This document shows, in pieces, positions 28,254-35,898 of a DNA stretch of 64,000 bases (position 1 is the first letter of the stretch; every line of letters begins with the position of its first letter). The position numbers and the translations under genes are program-made. The notes under the pieces are model-generated. The model was not told the DNA's origin, did no database searches, and saw only the letters and a list, made by a program, of their open reading frames with translations. This stretch comes from Lentzea guizhouensis (GTDB taxonomy: Bacteria; Actinomycetota; Actinomycetes; Mycobacteriales; Pseudonocardiaceae). The stretch covers positions 2,728,001-2,792,000 of the forward strand of contig NZ_CP016793.1 in assembly GCF_001701025.1 (NCBI RefSeq). Direction: 5' to 3'.

Positions 28254-29386
28254 TGATCCCGGTGATCAAACCCTTCCTCGGTGAGGAGGAGGCGCTCGCG
28301 GCCGCGGAGGTGGTGCGCTCCGGCTGGGTCGCCCAGGGTCCGCGGGTCGGCGAGTTCGAGAAGCAGTTCGCGCTGGCGCAGGGCGCCGGGCACGGTGTGG
28401 CGGTCTCGAACTGCACCACCGGCCTGCACCTGGCGATGCACGTGCTGGGCCTCAGCGCCGGTGACGAGGTCGTCATCCCGTCGTTCTCGTTCATCGCGAC
28501 CACCAACGTCGTGCGCTACGTCGGCGCGACGCCGGTGTTCTGCGACGTCGACCCGAACACGGGCAACGTGACCGCGGAGACGATCGCGGCGGTCATCACG
28601 CCTCGGACGCGCGCGGTCATCGCGGTGCACCAGGGCGGCATGCCGTTCGACGTCGACTCGGTGCAGGCGCTGTGCGACGAGCACGGCATCCAGCTCGTGC
28701 ACGACTCCGCCTGCGCGGCGGGCTCCACGTACAAGGGCAAGCCGGTCAGCTCGACGGCGAACCTGGCCGCGTGGTCGTTCCACCCGCGCAAGCTCCTCAC
28801 CACCGGTGAGGGCGGCATGGTCACCACCAACGACGCCGACCTCGCCGTGCGGCTGCGCAAGCTGCGCGAGCACGGCATGAGCGTCTCCGCAGCCGATCGC
28901 CACGCCCAGGGCAGCGTGAAGCTGGAGGAGTACGAAGAGGTCGCGTTCAACTACCGGATGACCGACATGCAGGCCGCGGTCGGGCTGATCCAGCTGTCCA
29001 AGCTGGACGGGGTGATCGCGCGGCGGCGTGAGCTCGCGGAGCGGTACCACAAGCTGCTGCCCGAGATCGAGGGTCTGCGGTTCGTGACCGACCCGGAGTA
29101 CGGCACCACGAACTACCAGTCGTTCTGGGTGGTGCTGCCGGACTCGGTGGAGAAGTCCGTGGTGGACGTGCTGACCGAGATGTCCGCCAAGGGCATCTCC
29201 GGCCGGCGCGGCATCATGGCCGCCCACCTCGAACCGGCCTACGCGGGCACGGACGAGGCGCAGCGCGCCGAGCTGCCGGCGACCGAGCACCTGACCAGGC
29301 GCTCGCTGATCCTGCCGCTGTTCCACCAGATGACCGACGCCGAGCACGACCAGGTCGTGGCGGCACTGGCCGGGGCCGTGAAGTGA
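28253..29386 (+). CDS. DegT/DnrJ/EryC1 sugar aminotransferase
   Basis: A 377-residue PLP enzyme of the sensory-transduction/sugar-aminotransferase family. Conserved blocks are GWVAQGPRVGEFEKQFA, NCTTGLHLAMHVLG, PSFSFIATTNVV, HDSACAAGSTYKG and the Schiff-base Lys180 in SFHPRKLLTTGEGG. It transaminates a keto-sugar nucleotide. Start ATG overlaps the epimerase stop and its stop overlaps the PglD-like gene, so this aminotransferase/acyltransferase pair probably acts sequentially, as PglE-PglD do. Confidence 0.92.
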   Translation: MIPVIKPFLGEEEALAAAEVVRSGWVAQGPRVGEFEKQFALAQGAGHGVAVSNCTTGLHLAMHVLGLSAGDEVVIPSFSFIATTNVVRYVGATPVFCDVDPNTGNVTAETIAAVITPRTRAVIAVHQGGMPFDVDSVQALCDEHGIQLVHDSACAAGSTYKGKPVSSTANLAAWSFHPRKLLTTGEGGMVTTNDADLAVRLRKLREHGMSVSAADRHAQGSVKLEEYEEVAFNYRMTDMQAAVGLIQLSKLDGVIARRRELAERYHKLLPEIEGLRFVTDPEYGTTNYQSFWVVLPDSVEKSVVDVLTEMSAKGISGRRGIMAAHLEPAYAGTDEAQRAELPATEHLTRRSLILPLFHQMTDAEHDQVVAALAGAVK

Positions 29387-30075
29387 CCGCCCGCCCGCTG
29401 CTGCTGGTCGGTGCGGGTGGGCTCGCGCGCGAGACGCTCGCCGCGTGTCGCGCGACGAACGCGGCGCACAACGCGCCGGTGTGGAACGTACTGGGCATGC
29501 TCGACGACAACCCGGAGCGCCACGGCGAGATCGTCGACGGCGTTCCGGTCCTCGGTCCCGCCGAGGCCGTCCACGAGCACCAGAGCGCGCAGGTCGTGCT
29601 CTGCACCGCGTCCAGCCGCAACCAGGCGTCGCGCCGGACGATCGCCGGCAGGCTCGGCATCGAGACCGAGCGCTACGGCACCGTCGTCCACCCGATGGCG
29701 AGCGTCGCACCGGGGGTCGAGGTCGGCAACGGCTCGATCCTGCTCGCGTTCACCGCCATCACCGCACCGCAGCGCATCGGCGGGCACGTGGTTCTCATGC
29801 CACAGTGCACGGTCACGCACGACGACCAGGTCTCCGACTACGTCACGTTCGCCGCGGGGGTCGCCCTCGCGGGGAACGTGACGGTCGGGGAGGCCACCTA
29901 CCTGGGCAGCGGATGCCTGGTCAGGGAAGGCCTGACGATCGGAGAGCACGCCGTCATCGGCATGGGTTCGGTGGTGCTCGACAACGTGCCGGCGTACGAG
30001 GTGTGGGTCGGCAACCCCGCCCGCCGCCTGCGCGTGCTCCAGCAGTCCAAAGACTTCACGAGGATGTCCAGTTGA
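29383..30075 (+). CDS. PglD/NeuD-like sugar O/N-acyltransferase
   Basis: A 230-residue protein with an N-terminal Rossmann-like domain (LLLVGAGGLARETLA) and a left-handed beta-helix of hexapeptide repeats (VAPGVEVGNGSILLA, ITAPQRIGGHVVLM, VALAGNVTVGEATYLG, IGEHAVIGMGSVV). A catalytic His is probable in CTVTHDDQVSD, as in PglD. It would acetylate the amino group placed by the upstream aminotransferase. GTG start overlaps the previous stop (GTGA). The end overlaps the next aminotransferase start (TGATG). Confidence 0.88.
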   Translation: MTARPLLLVGAGGLARETLAACRATNAAHNAPVWNVLGMLDDNPERHGEIVDGVPVLGPAEAVHEHQSAQVVLCTASSRNQASRRTIAGRLGIETERYGTVVHPMASVAPGVEVGNGSILLAFTAITAPQRIGGHVVLMPQCTVTHDDQVSDYVTFAAGVALAGNVTVGEATYLGSGCLVREGLTIGEHAVIGMGSVVLDNVPAYEVWVGNPARRLRVLQQSKDFTRMSS

Positions 30076-31166
30076 TGAAGATCCCTCCCGTTGACTTGAA
30101 GTTCCAGCACGCCGAGGTCGCCGACGAGGTCGCCGCGGGCTGGGAGCAGGTGCTGGCGAACACCGCCTTCATCGGCGGCCCGCAGGTCGGCGCGTTCGAG
30201 CAGGCGTACTCCGAGTACAGCGGCGTCGCGCACACCATCGGTCTCGGCAACGGCACCGACGCGCTCGAGCTCGCCCTGCGCGCGGTCGGCGTCGGCCACG
30301 GTGACGAGTGCGTGCTCCCGACGAACTCGTTCATCGCGACCGCGGAGGCCGTGGCCCGCACCGGCGCGACCCCGGTGTTCGTCGACTGCGACCCGGACAC
30401 CTACCTGATCGACACCAAGGCGGCGGTCGCGGCGTTCACCGAGCGCACCAAGGCCGTTCTGCCGGTGCACCTCTACGGCCAGATGGCGCCGCTGGAGGAG
30501 CTCAAGCCGGTGTGCGACGAGCAGGGCATCTTCCTCATCGAGGACGCCGCCCAGTCGCAGGGTGCGAAGCGCAACGGCGCGGTGTCCGGTTCGGTCGGTC
30601 ACCTCGCGGGCACGAGCTTCTACCCCGGCAAGAACCTCGGCGCGTACGGCGACGCCGGTGCGGTGACCACCCAGGACGCCGCGCTGGCCGAGAAGGTGCG
30701 CCTGCTGTCGCAGCACGGTTCGCCGTCGAAGTACGTGCACAGCACGCTGGGCTTCAACAGCCGCCTCGACACGCTGCAGGCCGTCGTCCTGCACGCGAAG
30801 CTGAAGCGCCTCAACGCGTGGAACACCATGCGCCAGGAGGCCGCGGCGTACTACACCGAGCAGCTCTCGGACGTCGCCGGTGTGAAGACCCCGGTGACGC
30901 TGGACGGCAACGAGCACGTGTGGCACCTGTACGTGGTCCGCGTCGCCGAGCGCGACCGCGTGCTGAAGCACCTGCAGGACAACGGAGTGGGCGGGCAGAT
31001 CCACTACCCGACCCCGATCCACAAGTCCGGTGCCTTCGCCACCGACGGGTCGTTCCCGAACGCCGAGTCGACCGCGGGCGAGATCCTCTCGCTGCCGATG
31101 TACCCCGGCCTCACCCGTGAGCAGCAGGACCGCGTGGTCGAGGTGCTCGCAGAGGCGGTCAAGTGA
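30075..31166 (+). CDS. DegT/DnrJ/EryC1 sugar aminotransferase (WbpE/FdtB-like)
   Basis: A 363-residue PLP aminotransferase, a second and distinct member in the same operon. Motifs: NTAFIGGPQVGAFE, GLGNGTDALELALRA, PTNSFIATAEAV, LIEDAAQSQGA, Lys186 in SFYPGKNLGAYGDAG, and GGQIHYPTPIHKSGAF near the end. The last block is typical of 3-amino-sugar enzymes such as WbpE, FdtB and DesV. It probably uses the 3-keto product of the Gfo/Idh enzyme. ATG is preferred over the adjacent TTG. Confidence 0.92.
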   Translation: MKIPPVDLKFQHAEVADEVAAGWEQVLANTAFIGGPQVGAFEQAYSEYSGVAHTIGLGNGTDALELALRAVGVGHGDECVLPTNSFIATAEAVARTGATPVFVDCDPDTYLIDTKAAVAAFTERTKAVLPVHLYGQMAPLEELKPVCDEQGIFLIEDAAQSQGAKRNGAVSGSVGHLAGTSFYPGKNLGAYGDAGAVTTQDAALAEKVRLLSQHGSPSKYVHSTLGFNSRLDTLQAVVLHAKLKRLNAWNTMRQEAAAYYTEQLSDVAGVKTPVTLDGNEHVWHLYVVRVAERDRVLKHLQDNGVGGQIHYPTPIHKSGAFATDGSFPNAESTAGEILSLPMYPGLTREQQDRVVEVLAEAVK

Positions 31167-31750
31167 CCGGCGTTTTCGTCCACCCCAACGGTCTCTGCGA
31201 AAGCGAGACCGTCGGGGACGGCACTCGGGTGTGGGCGTTCGCGCACGTGCTGAAGGGCGCGCGCGTCGGTCGTGACTGCAACATCTGCGACGGTGCGTTC
31301 GTCGAGAACGAGGCCGTGCTGGGCAACAACGTCACGGTGAAGAACAACGTGCTCGTGTTCAACCTGGTGACGTGCGAGGACGACGTGTTCCTCGGGCCGA
31401 ACGTGGTGTTCACCAACGACATGCGCCCGCGCGCACACCAGAAGCTGGGGTCGGACGCGCTGCTGCCGACGCTGGTGCGCTCCGGTGCCACGATCGGCGC
31501 GAACTCGGTCGTCGTGTGCGGCACGGTGATCGGCGAGAACGCCTTCGTCGGTGCCGGTGCCGTGGTGGCCAGGAACGTTCCCGCGCACGCGTTCGTCGTC
31601 GGCAACCCGGCCGTGCAGAAGGGCTGGGTCTGCCGTTGCGCCGCCCGGCTCGACGAGAGCCTGACCTGTCCGGAGGACGGGACCCGGCACCGGTTGATCT
31701 CCGAGACCGAGGGCCTGGCCGCCGTTGCCGTGACTGAGAGCACGCCGTGA
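31163..31750 (+). CDS. WbpD/FdtC-like sugar N-acyltransferase (left-handed beta-helix)
   Basis: A 195-residue hexapeptide-repeat acyltransferase: VHPNGLCESETVGDGTRVWAFAHV, ENEAVLGNNVTVKNNV, DDVFLGPNVVFTNDMRPRA, IGANSVVVCGTVIGENAFVGAGAVV. It closely follows WbpD/FdtC enzymes that N-acetylate 3-amino sugars. The C-terminus has CRCAAR...LTCPEDG, a small Cys cluster common in the group. GTG overlaps the aminotransferase stop (GTGA). Together with the Gfo/Idh enzyme and WbpE-like aminotransferase it completes a WbpB-E-D-type set. Confidence 0.9.
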   Translation: MTGVFVHPNGLCESETVGDGTRVWAFAHVLKGARVGRDCNICDGAFVENEAVLGNNVTVKNNVLVFNLVTCEDDVFLGPNVVFTNDMRPRAHQKLGSDALLPTLVRSGATIGANSVVVCGTVIGENAFVGAGAVVARNVPAHAFVVGNPAVQKGWVCRCAARLDESLTCPEDGTRHRLISETEGLAAVAVTESTP

Positions 31751-33261
31751 CCGGAAACCGGTCGTCCTTCCGGCTGTGGCTGTTCGCGTTCCTCGGGTTC
31801 TTCCTGTTGAGCGCGTCCTGGGCCATCGCCGCGCCGTACGAGGGCCCCGCCGACGAGTCGCGGCACACCGTGCGGGCGGCGGGCATCTTCGAGGGCCAGG
31901 TCATCGCCGAGCAGACCCCGGAGGGTGCCGTCCAGGACGTGCCGGCGAGCCTGCTGGTCAACTGGTGCTTCCAGCAGAAGGCCACGGTCGCGGCGGACTG
32001 CTTGCACGTGCGCGATCCCGCGGCGGGTGAGGCGCTGCGCGAGGAGTCCACGCCGGCCGGACGCAACAACCCGGCCTACTACGTGGTCACCAGCTGGCCG
32101 CTCGCGTTCTGGCCGAACTGGACCGGCGTGGTGCTGAGCCGCCTGCTCACCGGCGTGATCTCCTCCGCCCTGCTCGCCTGCGCGTTCGTGGCCGCGGCGC
32201 GCTGGACCCGCAGCCGGGCGATGGTGGCCGGCCTCATCGTCGGCGCGACGCCGATGGTCTTCCACGTCAACGGCTCGGTGAACCCGCAGAGCCTGGAGAT
32301 CCCGGCCGGTGCGGCCCTCTTCGCCGCGATGATGGCGCTGGTGCACGGCAGGAAAGCCGGTGAAGGGGTCAACCGCGCCGCGGTCGCGCTGGCGGGCATC
32401 AGCTCCGCCGTGATCGTGGTGCCGCGCTTCACCGGGATCATGTGGCTCGTCGGGATCGTGCTCGTCGCGCTGGTGCCGTCGTCGAAGGACCGGCTGCGCG
32501 AGCTCTGGCGGTCGGCCACGGTCAAGCGCTGGTCGGTGTTCGTGGCCGTCGCGACCGCCGTCGGGCTCTCCTGGACCGTGCTGGTGAAGCCGGCCGACCC
32601 GTCCGGCTACGACCACGGCTGGACGTTCGGCTACATGGCCAGGTTCGTGGTCATGGACCTCTACCCGAACATCGCCAACCAGATGGTCGCGGTGACCGGC
32701 TGGAACGACACCCTGATGCCGCGGCTGATCTACGTCGCCTGGTTCATGGCGTCCGGGCTCCTGGTGCTCGGCGGCCTCGTGGTCGGCAACCGCACCGACC
32801 GGTGGCGGCTGCTCTTCCTGTTCTTCGGCACGTTCGCACCGCTGCTCGTGCTGGAGCTGTTGAGCGCCAACCAGATCGGCTGGTTCAACCAGGGCCGCTA
32901 CTTCCTGCCCGGCGCGATCGCGCTGCCGATGCTCGGCGCGTGGATCATGTCCCGCCGGGTGCTGAGCGAGGAGCAGATGGGCCGGATCACCCGCATGCTC
33001 GCCGTGCTGCTGCTGCCGATCCACCTCGTGTGCCTCGCGTTCACGATGACCCGCTGGCAGTCGGGCCTCGCCTCGATCAACCCGTTCAAGGGCAGCTGGA
33101 CGCCGGCGTACGGCTCGGTGCTGCCGCTCGTACTGGCAACCGTCGCCGTCGGGATCACGTTCGTCGTCTACTGGCGAGTGTCCGGGGTTCCCGTCGCGGC
33201 CGAGCCGGAGCCCGTGACCGAAGAACCCGTCAAGGAGCCGATCCGTGCCGCGCACAGCTGA
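31747..33261 (+). CDS. DUF2142 polytopic membrane protein (putative GT-C), copy 1
   Basis: A 504-residue membrane protein with about eleven helices. Family hallmarks are the first helix followed by PYEGPADESRH (an acidic periplasmic loop as in GT-C glycosyltransferases) and the conserved VNPQSLEIPAGAALFA and NQGRYFLPGAIALPML blocks. It likely transfers a sugar from a polyprenyl-phosphate donor on the outer membrane face. GTG overlaps the acyltransferase stop. The acidic C-tail (EPEPVTEEPVKEP) overlaps the start of its paralogue by 17 bases. Confidence 0.82.
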   Translation: MTGNRSSFRLWLFAFLGFFLLSASWAIAAPYEGPADESRHTVRAAGIFEGQVIAEQTPEGAVQDVPASLLVNWCFQQKATVAADCLHVRDPAAGEALREESTPAGRNNPAYYVVTSWPLAFWPNWTGVVLSRLLTGVISSALLACAFVAAARWTRSRAMVAGLIVGATPMVFHVNGSVNPQSLEIPAGAALFAAMMALVHGRKAGEGVNRAAVALAGISSAVIVVPRFTGIMWLVGIVLVALVPSSKDRLRELWRSATVKRWSVFVAVATAVGLSWTVLVKPADPSGYDHGWTFGYMARFVVMDLYPNIANQMVAVTGWNDTLMPRLIYVAWFMASGLLVLGGLVVGNRTDRWRLLFLFFGTFAPLLVLELLSANQIGWFNQGRYFLPGAIALPMLGAWIMSRRVLSEEQMGRITRMLAVLLLPIHLVCLAFTMTRWQSGLASINPFKGSWTPAYGSVLPLVLATVAVGITFVVYWRVSGVPVAAEPEPVTEEPVKEPIRAAHS

Positions 33262-34741
33262 ACGTTCGGGAGCACGGCTGTGGCTGGTCGCGTTCATCGG
33301 GTTCTCCGCGCTGTTCGCCGGCTGGGCGTTCGCCACGCCCTACAACGGCCCGCCGGACGAGTCGCAGCACGTGCTGCGGGCGGCCGGTGTCGTGCGGGGC
33401 GAGATCTTCACGCGGCAGGACATCAACGGCGGCTACCAGAACGTGCCGGACAGCCTGTACCCCGGTTTCTGCTTCCCGACCAAGATCGACGTGCCGGCGA
33501 GCTGCGAACCGGAGCCCGGCGGTGACGAGAGGATCCGCGAGCTCGACACCACCGCCGCCAGGTACAACCCCGTCTACTACGCGGTGACGGGCTGGCCGCT
33601 GCTGCCGTGGCCGAACTGGCGCGGCATCATGCTGACCCGCCTGCTGACCGGTGCCGCCGTGGCGGCGCTGCTGGCCAGCGCGCTGGTGGGCGCGGTGCGG
33701 TGGACCCGGCACCGGGCGCTCGTCGCCGGTGTCGTCGCGGCGACCACGCCGATGGTCGCGCACCTCGGTGGTGCGGTGAACCCGCAGGGCATCGAGATCG
33801 CGGCGGGCGCGGCGTTGTTCGTGAGCCTGATGGCGCTGGTCCACGAGCAAAGAGCGGGGATCAACCGTGCCGCGGTCGTGCTCGCCGGTGTGTCGGCGGC
33901 CGTGCTCGTGACACCGAAGTTCACCGGTCTGATGTGGATCCTCGTGATCTTCGGCGTCGTGCTCGTGCCGTCCTCGAAGGACCGGTTGCGCGAGCTGTGG
34001 CGCTCGGCGGTGGTCAAGCGCTGGTCGGTGGTCGTCGTGCTCGCGACCGCGGCGTCGCTGGCCTGGACCGTGATCGCGAAGCCAGCTGACCCGACCGGGT
34101 GGGACCGCAAGCAGTCGATCGGGATGATCCTCAAGCACGCCTTCCTGCACGCGTGGCCCAACAACGTCTACCAGATGATCTCCGTGCCCGGCTGGGCCGA
34201 GCTGGAGATGCCGCGGCTGGTCTACGTCGTGTGGATCATGGTGGTCGGGCTGCCGCTGCTGGCCGGTTTCGCGCTGGGCAACCGCGTCGAACGGTGGCGG
34301 CTGGCTGCGTTGGCGTTCGGCGCCTTCGTGCCGCTGATCGCGCTGGAGCTGTTGAGCGCCAACCGGATCTGGTTCTTCAACCAGGGCCGTTACTTCCTGA
34401 CGGCCGCGGTGGGGCTGCCGATGCTCGCCGGGTACGTCCTGGTGCGGCACGGGTTCACCGCGGAGCACATGCGGTCGATGACGCGGTTGTTCGCGTTGCT
34501 GACCCTGCCGATCCACGTCGGGTGCCTGCTGTTCGCGATGGCGCGCTGGCGGTCAGGTCTGAAGTCGTTCAACCCCCTCGAGGGCGAGTGGACGCCGCCG
34601 TGGGGTGCTGTGCTGCCGATCGTGCTCGTGGTCGTGGGTGCCGGTGTGCTCTTCGCCGCCTACTGGTGGGCGTCGAGGGTGCCGGAACGGGTGCACACCC
34701 AGCCCGCCGAGCCGGACCAGGTCACGGCACCGGCCGTGTGA
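33245..34741 (+). CDS. DUF2142 polytopic membrane protein (putative GT-C), copy 2
   Basis: A 498-residue paralogue of the preceding protein, with PYNGPPDESQH, VNPQGIEIAAGAALF, a shared cytoplasmic VPSSKDRLRELWRS and NQGRYFLTAAVGLPML. The two copies align end to end, so this is a tandem duplication with divergence in the periplasmic loop after the DE motif. The pair may transfer two sugars or the same sugar to two positions. Last gene of the amino-sugar operon, followed by a strong terminator. Confidence 0.82.
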   Translation: MPRTAERSGARLWLVAFIGFSALFAGWAFATPYNGPPDESQHVLRAAGVVRGEIFTRQDINGGYQNVPDSLYPGFCFPTKIDVPASCEPEPGGDERIRELDTTAARYNPVYYAVTGWPLLPWPNWRGIMLTRLLTGAAVAALLASALVGAVRWTRHRALVAGVVAATTPMVAHLGGAVNPQGIEIAAGAALFVSLMALVHEQRAGINRAAVVLAGVSAAVLVTPKFTGLMWILVIFGVVLVPSSKDRLRELWRSAVVKRWSVVVVLATAASLAWTVIAKPADPTGWDRKQSIGMILKHAFLHAWPNNVYQMISVPGWAELEMPRLVYVVWIMVVGLPLLAGFALGNRVERWRLAALAFGAFVPLIALELLSANRIWFFNQGRYFLTAAVGLPMLAGYVLVRHGFTAEHMRSMTRLFALLTLPIHVGCLLFAMARWRSGLKSFNPLEGEWTPPWGAVLPIVLVVVGAGVLFAAYWWASRVPERVHTQPAEPDQVTAPAV

Positions 34742-34744
34742 ACG

Positions 34745-34784
34745 AGGTGGGGCCACCCCGGACTTCCCCGGAGTGGCCCCACCT
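34745..34784. terminator. Bidirectional terminator at end of amino-sugar operon
   Basis: A 17-bp stem with one C-A mismatch (34745-34761 with 34768-34784) and 6-nt loop, between convergent genes. Confidence 0.9.
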
Positions 34785-34809
34785 GTTCGGACCGGTCGTG
34801 CGCAGACGG

Positions 34810-35898
34810 TCAGGAACCGTTGCGCGCCTTGCGGATCTGCTTGCCGGCGACCCGGCTCAGCTGGTGCAGCACGGTGCCGATGTTGGGCTCCGCGGCGAGG
34901 TCGGGATCCCGCAGCTGCCGCTGCAGCTGGGCGTTCTGCTCGCGCAGCACCTGGAGCTCGTGGCTCTGCCGGGCGAGATCGCCGTGCAGCCGCTCGATCT
35001 CCACCCGCTGGTGGGCGATCTCCTCGGCGAAGCGGTCGTGGTTCTCCGCCGCCGCCACCGCCTCGTACTGCAGCTGGAGCACCCGCGTGTACATCGCGAT
35101 GCGGTTGTTCTCCATCATCGCGAGCAGCTTCGACGACGTGTACGGCTTGAGCGCGTCGAGCATCTTCTTGGCGAACGGGGCGTCCTTGCGCACCATCACG
35201 CCCATGCCGAACACCGCGGGCACGATGACGAACAGCCAGTCGTCGTCGGCTTCGGCGATCGCGTCCTCGATCGCGGTCAGCACACCGTTGCGCTCGCCAC
35301 CGGCCTCGACCGCGACGCTGTAGGAACCGTGGCCGACGAACCCGGCGGGCGTGAGCTCGTCGTGCCAGATCGTCGGACCGGCCTCGAAGGACACCTCGTG
35401 CTTGGCGTCGCCGGCGAGCAGCGTGGGCTCGTAGTACAGGTCGCGGCGCGACCACGGCCACAGCACGTCGTGCAGTGCGATGACGGCGTCGGGCGCGTGC
35501 TTGAGCAGGTACGTGAGCTCACCGTGCAGCACGGCGTAGTTGTGGTCGCCGTCCAGCACGTACAGGTCGGCGGCCGCCAGCTCGGCGAGCACCTGCGGCG
35601 ACGGGCGCTCGACCAGCTCCAGCTTCGGGTTCTTCGCGAGCGTCTCGCGCAGCTCCGTCGTCGGGTACGGGTCGATGCAGTACACCTTGGACGCACCGAG
35701 CTGGGTGTAGATCGAGCTGACCTGACCGGACTCGACACCGACCTCGAGAACGCTCTCGATCTTCTTGTACGTGAAGAGGATCTTGAACATCTCGTGGAAG
35801 ACGGACATCGAGTGGAGCAGGAAGGGCTGCTGCCGCGCGGTCCGCGCCTGGGCGTGCGGATCGGTTCTGTCGCCGGTCATCGCCGGGTCCAGCGTCAC
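34810..35898 (-). CDS. SAM-dependent methyltransferase with C-terminal coiled coil
   Basis: A 362-residue protein. Residues 20-140 hold a class I methyltransferase-like fold with VLEVGVESGQVSS as motif I, YCIDPYP after strand 2 and YVLDGDHNYAVL (Methyltransf_24-like). A conserved LHDVLWPWSRRDLYY region follows. Residues 285-345 form a heptad-rich coiled coil (EIAHQRVEIERLHGDLARQS), which suggests oligomerisation or length control, as in some O-antigen chain terminators. GTG overlaps the upstream HAD gene stop, so the two are coupled. The substrate is unknown; glycan modification is inferred from location. Confidence 0.75.
   Translation of the reverse strand: MTLDPAMTGDRTDPHAQARTARQQPFLLHSMSVFHEMFKILFTYKKIESVLEVGVESGQVSSIYTQLGASKVYCIDPYPTTELRETLAKNPKLELVERPSPQVLAELAAADLYVLDGDHNYAVLHGELTYLLKHAPDAVIALHDVLWPWSRRDLYYEPTLLAGDAKHEVSFEAGPTIWHDELTPAGFVGHGSYSVAVEAGGERNGVLTAIEDAIAEADDDWLFVIVPAVFGMGVMVRKDAPFAKKMLDALKPYTSSKLLAMMENNRIAMYTRVLQLQYEAVAAAENHDRFAEEIAHQRVEIERLHGDLARQSHELQVLREQNAQLQRQLRDPDLAAEPNIGTVLHQLSRVAGKQIRKARNGS

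Noticed and set aside
31159..33336. Minus-strand frame of 725 codons
   Set aside because: Antisense to the acyltransferase and first DUF2142 gene; no domain and shadow-like composition.
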